A stretch of DNA of 64,000 nt from Axinella damicornis (lineage: Eukaryota > Porifera > Demospongiae > Axinellida > Axinellidae): positions 4,920,883 to 4,984,882 of the forward strand of contig OZ007512.1 in the NCBI GenBank assembly GCA_963931865.1. Reading direction: 5' to 3'. The translations under genes were made by a program, and so were the position numbers. Below the pieces are notes generated by a model, which worked only from the letters and a program-made list of their open reading frames with translations, was not told the origin of the DNA and did no database searches. Of the stretch, positions 34,890 through 47,300 are shown one piece after another; the stretch's first letter is position 1, and each line of letters begins with the position of its first letter.

Positions 34890-37380
34890 ATTAGGAACCA
34901 GTTCCAGGTATTGACTACAAACCTGTTTGAAACCAAAAAATATGGGGATATTGACTGCATGGCAAGATTATCATAGTAGGTACTCACAACTTCACATAAC
35001 TTGTTTGGTCAGAGTGCTGAATGCATCATGCAAGTTCAAAGACGTGCAGTAGTTGTGGAGTAGTCAAAATGATTCTCTGGGGTGGAAATGCCAATGGCTG
35101 CACAGTCAGCAACTATTATCCTTTAGTTGAAGTATAGATGCTGCAGTACCAGGGCTGGCAAAGACTCGAGCGTTGTTTACAGTAATATAACGTGGGTTGC
35201 CAATTATCGACACATCGTCAGATAGCAACTGGAAGCTAATTCGTGTGGTGGAAGTTACGAACTAGGTAACTAGCACTCAACATTCGAAGACGTATTAGTT
35301 ATTGCCCAGAAGCAGTGGCATGGCTTGTAGGCCTAGGCGGATTTTGCTAGCATAATTTTGGGAAAAATAGGTGCTTCTGAGCATAGTGAATTATGCTGGG
35401 AAAAATAGGTACACTTTCTAACTCTGATGAGAAAAATAGGTACAAATGGGTTTTGTAATTTTTAATCTTGAAAAAACAACACTGTCAGGTACAGTACATG
35501 TAGCAATGTAAAGACTACTACTAGGAGATAGCTACGTATTAGCTAGCTATGTAGGCTATATAGCTACATATTAGATACTCAGAAGTATATCGACTAGTAC
35601 GCCTGATAGTTTGTTGTAGTTGATGCGCTGTAACAGTGACATTGTCACTCAGAATCAGCTAGTTACAAGTGTTTACAAGCGTGTATCGAGTGTATATGGT
35701 GTGAAATTTTCAGAATCAATGCCATGAGAAAAATAGGTCAGTGAAAAAGAAAAATAGGGGGTAATTAAAGGAGAAAAAGAGAAAAGTAAAATAGGTCGAG
35801 CAAAATCTGCCAAGGCCTAATGGCTTGCACATACACCAATTTACCGATTATTTTCACTGGTACCTATTACCATTGACTAGGAACCAGTTCCAGGTATTGA
35901 CTACAAACCTGTTTCAAACAAAATGGATATTGACTGCATGGCAAGATTAACATAGTAGGTACTAATACGTTCATTGGTCAGAGTGCTGAATGCATCATGC
36001 AAGTTCAAAGACGTGCAGTAGTTGAACTTGATTGCATGGTATCCCGACACAGGCTTCAAGACGTGCAGTAGTTGTGGAGCAGTCAAAATGATTCTCTCAG
36101 GTGGAAATGCCAATGGCTGCACAGTCAGCAACTATTATCTTTAGCATGAATGTTGAAGTAGACAGCTCGCAAGCAACAACGCCATGCAGGGCAAATTGTG
36201 GACTAGTAGTATCCCAAAAACTGGTGGTTTAAATTCCTCTTGGACTAGCAGTACGTACGTATGATTCACTTGGGCTAGTATATAGCTAGTAGCAAGCATT
36301 TTCATGTCTGCTTCTTTACGTAAAGTGAGTGTTATTGTGGTATGTGTGTCAGCACGGCTGCAACTAATGTGGGGCTCGTTCGCACTAACACTAGCCCACA
36401 TAACTTGTTTGGTCAGAGTGCTGAATGCATCATGGCAAGATTATCATAGTAGGTACTCACAACTTCACATAACTTGTTTGGTCAGAGTGCTGAATGCATC
36501 ATGCAAGTTCGAAGACAGTAGTTGTGGAGTACATGTAGTCAAAATGATTCTCTCAGGTGGAAATGCCAATGGCTGCACAGTTAGCAACTATTATCCTTTA
36601 GTATGAATGTTGAAGTAGATGCTGCAGTACCAGGGCTGGCAAAGACTCGAGCGTTGTTTACAGTAATCTAACGTGGGTTGCCAATTATCGGCACATCATC
36701 AGATAGCGACTGGAAGCTAATTTGTGGAAGTTACGAACTAGCTAACTAGCACTCAACATTCGAAGACGTATTAGCTAGTTATTGCCCAGAAGCAGTCGCA
36801 CATCCACCAATTTACCGATTATTGTCACTGGTACCTATTACCATTGACTAGGAACCAGTTCCAGGTATTGACTACAAACCTGTTTCAAACAAAATATGGA
36901 TATTGACTGCATGGCAAGATTATCATAGTAGCTAGGTACTGCAAGAGCACAATACGTTCTATAACTTGTTTGGTCAGAGTGCTGAATGCATCATGCAAGT
37001 TCAAAGACGTGCAGTAGTTGAACTTGCGTGGTATCCCGACACAGGCTTCAAGATGTGCAGTAGTTGTGGAGTAGTCAAAATGATTCTCTCAGGTGGAAAT
37101 CCCAATGGCTGCACAGTCAGCAACTATTATCCTTTAGCATGAATGTTGAAGTAGACAGCTCGCAAGCAACAACGCCATGCAGGGCAAATTGTGGACTACT
37201 ATAGTATCCCAAAAACTGGTGGTTTCCTCTCGGGCTAGCAGTATGATTCACTTGGGCTAGTAGCTAGTAGCAAGCATTTTCATGTCTGCTTCTTTACATA
37301 AAGTGAGTGTTATTGTGGTATGTGTGTCAGCATTGCTGCAACTAATGTGGGGCTCATTCACACTAACACTAGCCCAATAA
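34890..37380. repeat. nested local duplications, two unit types
   Basis: The stretch GGAACCAGTTCCAGGTATTG occurs at about 34898, 35880 and 36850. AATGATTCTCTCAGGTGGAA (variant with GGGG) occurs at 35070, 36088, 36543 and 37080. TTGCCCAGAAGCAGT is at 35303 and 36782. AACAACGCCATGCAGGGCAA is at 36174 and 37168. The larger unit has a period near 960 bases. No exon is supported in it on either strand. One copy is split by the element at 35322-35824. Confidence 0.8.
35322..35824. mobile_element. TIR element inserted in one copy of the local duplication
   Basis: Ends TAGGCCTAGGCGGATTTTGC and GCAAAATCTGCCAAGGCCTA are inverted. The interior repeats GAAAAATAGGT. The sister copy at about 36790-36805 is uninterrupted (AAGCAGTCGCACATCCACC), showing the empty site. 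Non-autonomous. Confidence 0.7.
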
Positions 37381-37483
37381 GCATTGGTCTAGGAATTCGA
37401 ATGAGCACAGACCAAATAGCGCTGGTCCTTGACTAGCCATATAGCTACTGTAAAACTGTTTCTATGTGCATGTATGTACATAG

Positions 37484-39371
37484 GTGATGTTGCTCTCATA
37501 TCACTGTTGGCATACAAGACCTACACAGGTACAAGATGAATATGGAATGAAGGATCTACTTCTGTTTGTTGTAATTGTGATCCTCTCTTCACAAGTGATG
37601 TACCACACTGTCTGCGGCTTCCTTAAGCTCTACTTCTACACGTTGCAGCGAGACAACGCCATGGAACGGAAGTGTCAACCACATCGATTCTTGACACGAG
37701 AAATGAGGTTCATGAGATTGTTGTTGGAACCATAAACATGACAACAGCTTCAATTGTAGCTATCTGAATTTCTCGCCTGCTGGGTTGCTAATGGCAACTA
37801 CTCCAGTGTGTACTTCAGAGTTAGGGAATATGTACGTGTGTACTTTGCACTGTCAATCCCACTGCTCTTTCTTTGGGTGGAGGGTAGTGCGTACTATCCA
37901 CACAAGCTGCTTCACACACCGTGGTTTTATAAGACCTTCCACAAGCACCATCATAGGCATCACTCTCCTACAGCCTACTCAGTGATTGCTATGAGCCCAT
38001 TCGAAGCGTTATTCTTCCAGAGCTTATTTGTAGCTAGTGCTGCTCTTTACAGCTCCCATCCATGCAATGGTATTCATTGGTGTCTTGATGTAGCTATGTG
38101 TACTACTTTGGGATGATTGACCACTCTGGAATCAAGATGGAATCATGGTTTCCATGGCTGCCAGACACCATGTTTCATGATCACCACCACAGGTGTGTAT
38201 GAATACACTAATTCTTGAGGGAGTACCCACTTACTAGACAAGCATCTTTTGTGCATGTGTGTGTATGTGTGTGTGTATGTGTGTGTGTGTGTCACTGTGT
38301 GTGTGTCACTGTGTGTGTGTGTGTGTGTGTGTGTGGCATGTCTGTGTGTGAGTGAGTGTGAGTGCAGCTATGTGTACACTTGCTCAGTATGAACTGTGGC
38401 CAAATGCTGTCTACAAATCGTCTCCCAGCCTGTGCGGAATATGGGCCCATCAGCAGATCATCTAGATAGCTATCATATCTCCAAGGAGCAATAACTTCTA
38501 CTACTACTATTCCAGTCCAGTTTTTTAGCAGCCACGGGGTTGTGGTATACATCCTGGCATAGAAGACTATAGTGTATGCCACTTTCAGCTAATGTGGATT
38601 TAAGGAGTGAACTGGTTACTACTGATGACAGCTGCCTCACCAACAGCTGTAATATATATACTGCATGCTGTATCCCATGTGTCACATTTGAGGGTAGAAA
38701 TCATCCATACCTACATACCGTCATGTGGGCAAATGGAGGAACCTCAGGGCTAGGATTGGATCCAGGAGGCTGTATTTTGAGCCCAATTTTCCTGTAGCCA
38801 TAGTATGTAAATCCATAGGATAGGTCACTGATCACTAGAGTGGCAAAGATTGGATCTCGGGGTAGGCAGCCTAAGGCATGCCGGACTGCCATGCATGTGC
38901 TTTGCAAATGTGCACGTGGTATCCACGTGGACAATAATTATAATTACATGTAGCTACATTGTAGATATACTATGAGCACATCAGATGGTACATGTGCAAT
39001 GTAAAGTGATGGACCGGCCAGAACTGTACTGGACACCACTTTGCAGCAAGTGGGCCGTGGGCCCCTGGCTACAGACCAAATTATGCAACCTTCTATCATA
39101 GCTATCAGGAACTTTGTGGCACTTCACTGAATCAGTGAGTAAACGTGGGGAATAGGATTGGGATTCAGAACGTGAAGTAGCTTATGTAAAATCATCTTCC
39201 CCTCCATGATATAATATTATAGCTAGGTAGTTCCATGTGAACTTTGGGTTCAACATATACCTGTTTGACTGGCTGCACGGGACTCTGAGGAATCCAGATC
39301 GGGAGTGTGGGGAGCACAATAATCATCTTTGGAGGAAAGGGCAGGAAGAAGACTCATTCTGTGTGACTTGA
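37484..39371 (+). pseudogene. fatty acid hydroxylase (sterol desaturase superfamily) pseudogene
   Basis: Di-iron membrane hydroxylase remains. A membrane segment LLLFVVIVILSSQVMYHTVC (about 37556) is followed by the histidine boxes HKLLH and HKHHHRHH (about 37890-37970), FGMIDHSG (38110) and HDHHH (38176-38190); the last exon 39231-39371 reads FHVNFGFNIYLFDWLHGTLR and ends TGA. The exon joins at a GTATGA donor (38197) in phase 0. The frame must change near 37706 (MRF to HEIVVGT), near 37763 (IVAI stop to EFLACW), near 38050 (ALY to APIHAM) and near 38078 (GVLM to YYFG). Four or more indels make it a pseudogene unless the assembly is poor. Closest in layout to the FAXDC2-like branch, by family knowledge. 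Confidence 0.8.
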
Positions 39372-39975
39372 GATAGATAGCTAGCTGTAGTCTGCAAAGA
39401 GCTTCCTAGATCCTAACTTTTGCTTGCACCTGACCTAGTAGCTAACGCAGCCGATTGCAAATATACTTTCTGTTGTGTTGTGTTTGACTTTTGTACCCAC
39501 TGCACGTGTGTGGAATGAAGTGATTTTAAAAGTCAGGTGCTTCAATTCATGGGTACCCCAAGTTGTGTATATACGTCTCCGGGCTCACGCGTCACAGTGA
39601 CGCTGGGCTATATAAGCAAGCATGCAAGCCGGAAGTGGCACTAGTGCATGCAATGTGAGTTGCAATGTGAGTTTCTCGTTGATTAACAAAAAATACTTCC
39701 GGCGTCGCAGCAGAACGATTGTGTGCTACTAATCTATAGAGCGTTGGTAAGTTTTATTTCACTGACGACTATACAGTGATCATTCGACGCACGAAACAAT
39801 GATTAGTTATCCTTGATCAAGTAGGATGAACGGCCCCTTGGGCGCAAACTAACCTAACATGCTGACTATAAAGGGGCGTTCATACTTCGTCCTAGCTAGC
39901 TATATAGCTAGTAAAGCATCTTAGCATCGTACCCAGGCTCTCCTCGAAGAACCTGGGTACGTACGAGGCTATACT
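39372..39975. other. intergenic, no supported feature
   Basis: CG-containing sequence with a partial inverted copy of the GTACCCAGGCTC element near 39930-39970. No exon seen. Confidence 0.4.
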
Positions 39976-40560
39976 TACCGTATAGCGGGTTATTTTCGTG
40001 GGGTGCCAAATTTCGTTATTTTCGTGACTCATCGACAAGTCACGAAAATTTCCACCCACGAAATTTTCAACCCATAATCGCGCTGTGCAACACGTAGCTA
40101 GGTGCCGTCGTTTAAGAACACTGTACGGCTCTTCGTAGCTGTACCTGCGTGACTGCATCCCGTTGACAGTGTCCTCGATAGACAGGATCCTCTATCACCA
40201 GCTGTCCCTCGCGTTGTGATAGAGATGACTGGACCCCGGCGACGAAAAACGAGGCCAGTAACTCACAGCGATCAATACGGTTGCCATTCTCGCGTTAGCA
40301 TGGTAGTTCTTCTCCAACACCGGGCCTCCCACACGTCTTTTACTGACGAAGTAGCATCGCACTCACGCGATACAGTAGCGCTTTGTCGTTGAAACTGTAC
40401 TTCGGCCATCAAGCCACGTGTACTAATTTACATATTACGTCATCTGCCGATAGCGCGACCGCGGGTGCCACGAAAATTAGAACCACGAAAATTAATTCTG
40501 ACGACCGTATCCAGCATTTCACGAAAATTTCCACCCACGAAAATAACCCGCTATACGGTA
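39976..40560. mobile_element. 585-bp TIR element with TA ends
   Basis: TACCGTATAGCGGGTTATTT ... AAATAACCCGCTATACGGTA, exact inverted ends. The internal words CACGAAAATTTCCACCCACG are repeated in both orientations. TA at each end suggests a Tc1/mariner-type target. No transposase. Confidence 0.85.
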
Positions 40561-40574
40561 TATCTGTGCACACT

Positions 40575-40680
40575 TGGGGTTGGTTGGTGGTAGTCTAGGT
40601 TAAAGTGCTCGGCTGCTAATCTCAAGGTTTCTGAAGGTTGCTCGTTCGAACCCGCCTTGTATTGTTGTAGGACTCCCAGG
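40575..40680 (+). repeat. tRNA-derived SINE-like fragment
   Basis: GGTTAAAGTGCTCGGCTGCT resembles a Ser/Leu tRNA A-box and D-arm region, and GTTCGAACCC is an exact B-box about 45 bases on. The body does not fold as an intact tRNA that I can support. Confidence 0.45.
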
Positions 40681-41064
40681 CAGACCAGCTCTTCATAGCA
40701 GATGGGACATTCTTGCATAAAAGTAATTATTTATCTGCCACTCTTTCTCTCCAAGGGGTGTACTCATCTCTAACCTAAGAAATGAGTAGATCTATTCTTT
40801 CATCTGAAACAGTTTACACTGCATCCTTCGGAGGCCAGGGGTGTAAAGCCGTCCCATTAGCCAATCTATAGTGTGGTTTCTCATGTGTATATATAGAGAT
40901 TGGTACTTGGACGCTGACGGTTGTTCGCAAACAAATTTTATTTTGCAAAGTTTTGATCACCATCTTGTGATCTTCAGGCATAGCTACATCTTGCAGGGCA
41001 CTCCCAATATTATTGTTCTTCTTTCTCATTACACTCCAGCTATAGGGATCAAGGAAGGGGTAAA

Positions 41065-41368
41065 ATGGCTTCAGGAAAGCGAACTGCAGAGTATCGTAAG
41101 ATCCAAGATAATTATGCAAAGATTTGTAGCACTTTGACGGAACATGTATCACCAGGTGACCTAGCAAGCAAGCTGTTCACAGCTAAATTGGTTGGAAATG
41201 AACTCAAACGATTCGCCAACAAGGAAATCAGAGATGAGGAAGAAAGGATTAACAGATTGGTTGGTGCTGTGCACAACCAAATCGAGCTGAATCTAGATAA
41301 TTTCTACTCGTTTATCAAGATTCTTAAAGAATATGCGCAGTTGGAGGAACTATTGAAGCTGCTGAAAT
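41065..41368 (+). CDS. gene 2 first exon: CARD-like domain
   Basis: 101 codons and one base; donor AAAT|GTAAGT in phase 1. NYAKICSTLTEHVSPGDLAS, LFTAKLVGNELKRFANKEIR, ERINRLVGAVHNQIELNLDN and FYSFIKILKEYAQLEELLKL follow the CARD helix pattern (paired buried Leu/Ile, a short helix 3, and FxxFxxIL in helix 5). It would recruit CARD partners such as caspases or adaptors. A DED or other death fold is the alternative. Confidence 0.65.
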
Positions 41369-44300
41369 GTAAGTGAATTTTTGAGATGTACTTTCATCAA
41401 GTTCCCAATTTCCCCATCATTATTAATCTCCCCAGGCTATCCTTCTACTAGTCAACACATTATGCTGGCCAGAGATGGCAATAGCAATATTGCAAATACC
41501 ATGCAGGGAACGGTCTCTAACGGTCACAAATCGCTTGAGTTGGGGGGATTTCGGAGGAAGCCCCCTCCCCCTCCCCTCTCCCCTCTCGATACCAATAGCA
41601 ATACCAATCTCAATATAACCCCCCTTCATTAATGATGATCTCAACATGATGATTTTTGTCAAACAACATGTACACATTAGTGGGTTGAAGATATACAAGG
41701 CATAGGCCTGTAGCAAGGGCGTAGGAAGCAGAAATGGAGTGACCTGGCCGTAGAGGCTGCGAAGCAGCCGAGTCACTGCGCGAAGCATGGAAAAGTTTTT
41801 TCGCCCCTAAGGCAGGAAGCGCTCTCGTAGCATGTGGAATAATTATACACCGATCGTGTGTGCTGAAGGCACATGTGTACAACTCGCGTACATATAGCTG
41901 CTTGTGTCTCGTAGCTGAAGGAGAGGGCAGGAACAAAAACGGTAACTTGGAGAACAGTACACAAAACACATGCTTGATCCTTGCTGCTGGCCTGTAGCTT
42001 TCCCTCTTGCTCTGCCCCGCCACAAAGGTAGCACAAGGCGGCATCCAACGAGAAAACCAGCTGGGTTGAAAAGCTCTCTTCACAGGCTGTTTCTTTTCAT
42101 AGGACCGCTTCGGGAAGTTAAATTTGTCTGGTTGGTACGGCTTTTCAGAGAACTGCACTGGATGGTAAACGAACTAGTAGCCATATTATTATTAATAAAA
42201 TGCAACGCACATGTGACATACGATTGATGCACGTGCGCATGTGTGTTCAAGTTTGTGGGTGTGTCTCATCGATCATGAAAAGTGATCCGGCCATGGCCGG
42301 ACCAGCCGGTGCGGCTCCTATGCCCTTGTATAGGTAGCAAGAGCGCATAAGTAGCCCGGAGTCGCAACCTGCTTAATATGCGCTCTTGTAGGTAGGTAGC
42401 TATAGGTCAGACTCAGATCCGGAGTCAGACTCTATTTCTAGCATGTGCCCGGGCCACATAATGTACAGTACTCAGTATCGACCGATACCAGTCTCAGTAC
42501 TCGATACCGCAATCCTGGAACCTGGTATCAATACCTGGTACTTGGCAGGGGCGTAGGAAGATGAAAAGTTCAAGGGGGGCCCAGGGCCGTACCTAACATT
42601 TTTTATCTGGGGGGGCAAATTGCACAGCGCACCGCCGAAGGTGGTGCGTAGAGCCGTGAAGCGGCGATCAGTCCGCGCGAAGCGCAGAAAATGTTTTTTA
42701 CGTGTTCTTTTCAGTGCTCAGAAAGCGCTCTCATAGCATCTCTACGCATTCTGGACACGTTCCCAGACGCAAAGAAGATTGACCAAGTAACCACGATGTG
42801 TGCGGCTGTTAACTTCCTTCTTTTCATCCGGATTAGCTATATACAACCGTTAACCACGCGGACAGTCGATTGAACACTGCGTTATCTAATTATACGTATA
42901 TACAGTTATGCCTATGGCTGTGAGATCATCGCGTACGCCTTGCGCCATGTGATCGGCAGAGCCGACTGGATCGCGGAGCGACAGGCCGAAGTACGTTTTG
43001 TAAGTCAACTTTGCTTGCTGTAAACCAAGGGGGGCCCTGGCCCCTGTGGCCCCCCCGGTTCCTACGCCCCTGCTTGGTATCACCCAACACTAAATTTATA
43101 ATGGGGCATACACTTCGAAAGCTAGTATGATGCTGGAGGTGCTTATAGTCTGCCATTTTCAGTCCACAGGAACAGCTCTCATCTGCATAGTGACCAATGG
43201 GAACCAGGTGCTGTTGTTACCATAGTGACAGAAACCAAAATATGGTCTATCAGCTTCAGTGATTGTTCCTGTCTAAACTGGGTCAATAATGGAGCTCTCT
43301 GGCCAATCAGGCAGGTAGCAATGACTGTTGTAAACAAACGAGAACATGGAACAGAGAAAGAAGGCAGCTTATCTTGTTGCTCGCAGCCAGTGATCTTATT
43401 CCCAGCACTATCAGTGTTCAGAGCTTCTGCTGATAAGGACCTGAAGTCAGCTTGACGAAGAAAAGCAGAATGGGGTAGCCCTGGAAACGCTATGCTAACG
43501 TCTCTTTCTGGAACTCCTACTGTCATTGAAGGGCACGTAGGATAATTACCTCTATCACTCCTAATTTGAATCTAAAGTGACTGTGAATTCTGTGACAATA
43601 AACATTTTGTGAGAGCATGCATATGCATTATAGCACGCAGATATGACTATAACTGAGCCTCATTCCTATTTCTTATGCAGTTGATTCTTCTCCAGCTGGT
43701 GAAATGCGACTGAGGGAGAGAGATCTAGCCGGCCTTACACATACCTTGAAGGGTGCAGAAGCTAAGTGGATGACGATTGGATTGGCTCTGGGGTTCCTGG
43801 ACGACGAGCTCACCATAATACAGCATAAACCACTGCTCATTCCAGAAGGTGTCACGGGCTACTTCAGAGACCTGCTGAGCCGGTGGTTGAAATGGGCCCC
43901 TCCCAACCACCGTTGGCCAACCCTTGAGGCTCTAGCTACGGCTCTAAATGAAGCTGGAGAAGAAGGCCGTGCATATGACCTTAAACAGCTGTATCTTGCA
44001 CAAAATGGTGAGCTACGTAGTGTTGTGTGCATCACTTTATGAATCGTAATGTCAGTCTTTCCCAAGCATACATATCCAAGTTTAATATACTAGTGGAATG
44101 TGTGACATTGTGGGGCAAGCGTGAGCAAGTGCATGTGCGAAATTAGCATGTGGAACAGTTGTACCTACAAGACTGTCATCAGAATGTGACTACATGAGAA
44201 CAGCTCAGGTCACAGAATATCACACCAAAAGTACACTGTCGCATTTACACAACACAGAGTGAGGCTAGCTGCATGAAGCAGTCTAGCGGCAATGTGGCAG

Positions 44301-47300
44301 GTATTAAACACAAAACCTATAGCTATGTATGCTGCACATGGTCCAGCACACCATGTGCTCTGCAGGACACGTACACGTAGCTACAGCTCTGAGGTCAATG
44401 AATAGGTAGGTCCACCAGCGGTGTTTGTCTTTGCTGTTGCCACTGGGGAAGTACAGAGGTAGGTAGGTCACGATTGATCTGTCGCCAGTCTCGGTGCCAG
44501 ACTCTCGCACACGGTGGAGATTTACGGTACGAGGTCCGGAAATGAGTGCAATGTTTCGTGTGTTGTATTGCACGCGCCGGATTTATGGTACTGTAAGTTT
44601 CAGGTTCGTTGCCCAAAAAGTTTGGAATGCAAAACTGCAAAAGTATCACGTGACTTGAATCCACCAATAGAATCCAAGTTGTCCGGACTGTTCAACCAGA
44701 GTCTGAAGATCTCTTGACAGCAGATGATGGAACCATTCCGTCTGTGTGCATGGTCTGTTTCAATGCTTTTGACTTTTCGTGCATTTGGATCGAGATCCAC
44801 GAGAATCCCAACCGCCTTCCAGTCTGGAGCGACGGTCCCAATAATCTTGACTTTAACCCCTTCAGTACTTTTCAGCATCATCAGCTGGTCCATCCTGGGC
44901 TTGGTGTCTACAAAACAGAGAGCACAGATACATCCAGGAGTAATAATAAGCACGTTGTCCACAGTCTACTGCATGCATGTATTACAGCATCAGGCAGTTC
45001 ATGATCATGCCCACCTGTGATGATATGAGATCCACCGCTGGTAGGTGACTGAGTTGCTGTACCAGAGGTTGTTGCATCTGAGGAAGTCATAGAAGCAACC
45101 ACCTTTATCACTATGCAGTGTATAGTATCGCTGGATGGTTTATTAGGCGAGCGTGAGCTACACTAGTCATAGTCTCGCGTTCGGCGCTATATGGCGCTGT
45201 ACAGAGTATATTCCACCTCTCTGTTTGGCGAGCTTCTCTCTTTGACAATGTGACTGGTCCTAAGCAATTCTTTTCCCATGATGTCATAGAGTAATTGTGA
45301 ATTACTAAGCAGTAATTACAAGCTGTAAGCTATTCTTCATAGGCTTTAGTACTAATTACCGTGTGTGTGTGTGTGTGTTTATGCCTTGTGTGTAAGAGCT
45401 CGAGCCAGTGCAGTGAGTAATCTGATTGGTGGATTTACACAGCTGTACTCTAATTTAATTTTACTTGGCCCAATGACTTTAGTTTGTTACGCCTCTGCAC
45501 ACTACATTTGCAGTTAGTGTTTGCAGTCCGAGCTAAGTCCTCGTTTGTTCTGTGTACATGTATTGTGTGCATACTGTGTGTACCGTAGTCTCATGAAAGA
45601 ACACCCACCCTCAAAAGAACACCCACCACCCACTTAAGGCTCAATTTCCTGTATATAGGGTCAAAGTTTACTCAAATGAGCACCCGCTATGCTAGCCTTG
45701 TGCCTCGTGTGACAGACCAAACTGGAGTGCATTCGTGAAGCTTTGATTAGTGCTACATGTATCGGAGGTAAGAAACTTTGCTTGCTGGAAATCTGTGCAT
45801 CCAAGTCTATCTACCGTATTTATGCGGTATAAAATAAAATCCACTACTTTCCAGGAAATGAATTTGTACCATTAGATTGGATGTACCGTTGTAATAGATA
45901 GAAACTGCCACGCGCTGCATTTGGTCGTTTGTGACCGTTGTTATTCCAGGAATTGGGCATCGAACTGCCATGCCACATACTGCATTTCAAGCGTTTGTGA
46001 CTGTTATTCCAGGAACATGGGCATCCGCTGGCATTCGACATTTGTGACTTTGTGACTACACTATTCCAGGAAATGGACGCTCACTGCCATGCTACATGCT
46101 GCATTTCGACGGTGTGGCTATAGTACCATGAAATGGGCATCATCAACCACGATGCGAGCATGCGACACACTGAATTTCAAGAGAACTCGTTTGTGACCAA
46201 AAAAGGCATCAACTGCTGTGCCATGCACTGCATTTGGACCAAATCAGTAACAGCATATTTTGTAAATGTGTACTTGGAACTCTGTTGTTTTGATAAGTTC
46301 ATTTCCTGGTATTGGTACATTGGAATCACACAAAATAATTAGTGTCCTGAGTTACCGCTTAATTGGATTGGTGGAAATTCCATTAATTGAATTTGTACCG
46401 CTAGATTAGATGTACCGTTTTATTAGCATAAATACATTGTTCGTTTGGCTTGCCCATGAAGATGAAGATACTCGGGACCTCCGATATCGCTCACACGGGA
46501 CCTCGTCAAGTCACTTGACAGCGAGCATGAAGAACAGATGGCAGACTCCTGACATCGCTCTGATGCACACACACTTGCTGCTACATAAACAATGGTGTAC
46601 GCTCTTTTGGGGGTGAATGCAGAAACACTGGAAAGAGCACCCACCACCTGTTCAGTGAGCATGTAAAGTGCACCACACGTGATGGGTACTCTTTTGGGAG
46701 ACTACTTTTTATGTTCCATATGTGTTGTGTTAGTACACAATTTCCTGAATGCATGCTACTTGCATGTGCTGTGTTTCTGTGCCGCATGTGCTTATGTATG
46801 TGTTAGACTTACTCCGTTTTGGTTGTATTCTCTGCTCCTGTTGGTTTGGTAGTGAAGTGTGTATACTGTCAGCAGCCACATATTACCATATTGAATGTAG
46901 TGCACACATGACTCTATACCACCACGTGCAATGTATGAAGTTGGTAAATATTTCCTATCTTGTAGCGAGGTCCAAGGAGGTATTCGATGAGGCAATGAAG
47001 GATGGATACGTGGAGGCAAGGGACATCAAAGCGATCATCTTCGGTGCAGCCGGCACAGGGAAAAGTCATACTATAGCACTCATCATGGACGATGAGCCAC
47101 CCTCTGTGCGCCGTAGCACACCGTGTGCTACACGACCGGTGAGAGCGACTAGGGCCGAAAAATGAGGTGAGAAGTGGGTCAAAGTAACCCGTGATGACCT
47201 TTTGCAGACAATTGCTGACATAGCCACAGTACTTCCGTCAAAGCCTTCCCCTTTGAGGAACACTCATACCCCCAAAGTGGGTGCAAGTACATCTTCCATC

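Larger units (their letters stand above)
44008..46965. other. long gene 2 intron with a reversed Death fragment and repeats
   Basis: 44.0-44.6 kb holds nothing I can support. 44.6-45.1 kb is the reversed Death/linker copy. 45.2-45.58 kb and 46.71-46.83 kb match 19.6-21.25 and 21.82-21.94 kb of the gene 1 intron. The TIR element 45581-46711 lies between. Confidence 0.6.

Noticed and set aside
40575..40680. True tRNA gene
   Set aside because: A-box and B-box words are present but no complete cloverleaf or acceptor stem pairing is evident; kept only as a SINE-like fragment.
46749..46965. N-terminal extension of the gene 2 GTPase upstream of 46966
   Set aside because: The open frame upstream is intron sequence matching 21.82-21.94 kb, and a good acceptor TTCCTATCTTGTAG precedes the coding part.
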